DNA from: Thermohalobaculum sp963822985
GTDB lineage: Bacteria > Pseudomonadota > Alphaproteobacteria > Rhodobacterales > Rhodobacteraceae
Length of the DNA: 64,000 bases
Direction of reading: 5' to 3'
Assembly: GCA_963822985.1 (NCBI GenBank)
Contig: CAWGJU010000008.1
Span: 186,001 to 250,000 of the forward strand
A program made the position numbers and the translations under genes. A model generated the notes under the pieces. It did no database searches. It was not told the DNA's origin and saw only the letters and a program-made list of their open reading frames with translations. Of this stretch, positions 63,548-64,000 are shown piece by piece. The first letter of the stretch is position 1. The number at the start of each line of letters is the position of its first letter.

Positions 63548-64000
63548 GGCTCGGTCCTCCTCGCCAGCTGCTGCAGATAGAGCGTCATGATCTTGCGGTC
63601 GGCCAGACTCATGCGGTCCTCCCAGGCGGGCATCCACCCCTGCCTGCCATTATGCACGGTGTGAAACAGGGAATCGGCGTCCCCGCCATAGAGCCAGAAA
63701 TCGTCCGTCAGATCAGGCGCGCCCATCTCCTTCAGGCCCTTGGCGTCCTCGCCGTGACAGGCGGCGCAGTTCTCGGCGAAGATGCCGGCGCCGGCGGCCA
63801 GGCGCACCGGGTCGACCCCGGTCTCGGCGTCGGAGAGCGACATGATGTAGTCGACCACGGTCCTGACCTCCTCGCGCGTCAGGATGGCGTCGCTGCCGAA
63901 GGCCATCATCTGCGAGACGCGCGTCTCCGGGTGCGGCGCGTTGATGCCGACCCTGAGCGTCTCCATGATCGTCTCGTCCTCGGCGCCCCAGAGCCAGGCG
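63544..64000 (-). CDS. ccoP: cbb3-type cytochrome c oxidase subunit III (partial, 5' end beyond the window)
   Basis: Only the C-terminal 150 or so residues are in the window; the frame is open to the right edge (WLWGAEDETIMETLRVG). One haem c site, CAACH, lies in FAENCAACHGED. The pattern TRVSQMMAFGSDAILT and PDLTDDFWLYGGD are typical of CcoP, which carries two haems c; the first is outside. The ATG at 63966 is internal and not the start. The next genes on the strand are the small membrane protein, DUF2189 and P450. Confidence 0.85.
   Translation of the reverse strand, partial: AWLWGAEDETIMETLRVGINAPHPETRVSQMMAFGSDAILTREEVRTVVDYIMSLSDAETGVDPVRLAAGAGIFAENCAACHGEDAKGLKEMGAPDLTDDFWLYGGDADSLFHTVHNGRQGWMPAWEDRMSLADRKIMTLYLQQLARRTEP

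Overview
The window is 64 kb of GC-rich bacterial chromosome with dense, mostly operonic genes. Several features point to an alphaproteobacterium: a class I lysyl-tRNA synthetase, an MmcB-type DNA repair protein, the lpxC-bamD-recN block, a DUF3035 lipoprotein and the end of a cbb3 oxidase ccoP gene. A Rhodospirillales-like lineage is a guess. Most of the window is core or metabolic chromosome. Only one stretch, about 51.7-53.1 kb, has a clearly foreign, AT-richer composition.

Layout. 0-2 kb: glyoxalase I and two tandem DUF1194 (von Willebrand-like) secreted proteins. 2.2-9 kb (minus strand): a signalling block with a STAS protein, a metallo-beta-lactamase-fold hydrolase, a CHASE2-PP2C/SpoIIE phosphatase and a SAM-cyclase-ATPase-TPR protein. 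9.1-12 kb: two homoprotocatechuate-type genes (hpaE, hpaF) divergent from a fumarylacetoacetate hydrolase-family gene. 12.2-17 kb: prs, a Gln/Gly-rich secreted repeat protein, a YkgJ-type cysteine-cluster protein, a threonine dehydratase-like enzyme and a glutathione S-transferase. 17-21.8 kb: a coxG-S-L-M operon for a molybdenum hydroxylase of the form II CoxL type. 22.1-25.3 kb: class III aminotransferase, GNAT acetyltransferase and FAD amine oxidase in one operon. 25.9-29.6 kb: recN, bamD, lpxC. 30-36 kb: FAD-linked lactate/glycolate-type dehydrogenase, thioesterase, ClC channel, a glutathione S-transferase and a TerB-like protein. 36-44.7 kb: lysK, a long PRC-barrel/coiled-coil secreted protein, DUF1206 and AI-2E family membrane proteins, an enolase-superfamily gene and a sensory-rhodopsin-transducer gene (both with single-base frameshifts), and a PPC/DUF296 gene. 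45-51.7 kb: amino-acid-binding lipoprotein, mmcB, amidase, formate dehydrogenase alpha subunit. 51.7-53.8 kb: the AT-richer island with a broken PD-(D/E)XK nuclease-like gene, and a helix-turn-helix-like gene at its edge. 54-61 kb: paired M16 peptidases, DUF3035 lipoprotein, lspA, ileS. 61-64 kb: cytochrome P450, DUF2189 membrane protein, a small membrane protein and the 3' end of ccoP, which runs off the right edge.

The most notable observations are these. The island nuclease gene has four single-base frameshifts whose correction restores exactly one 417-residue frame. Two adjacent genes at 42.7-44.2 kb are also frameshifted. One glutathione S-transferase appears to start at CTG inside the preceding stop codon. 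A catalytic M16 peptidase has no canonical start codon after a perfect Shine-Dalgarno sequence. The stress-signalling block combines a cyclase with a STAS/PP2C partner-switching set. I found no CRISPR array, tRNA, rRNA, intact insertion sequence or prophage.
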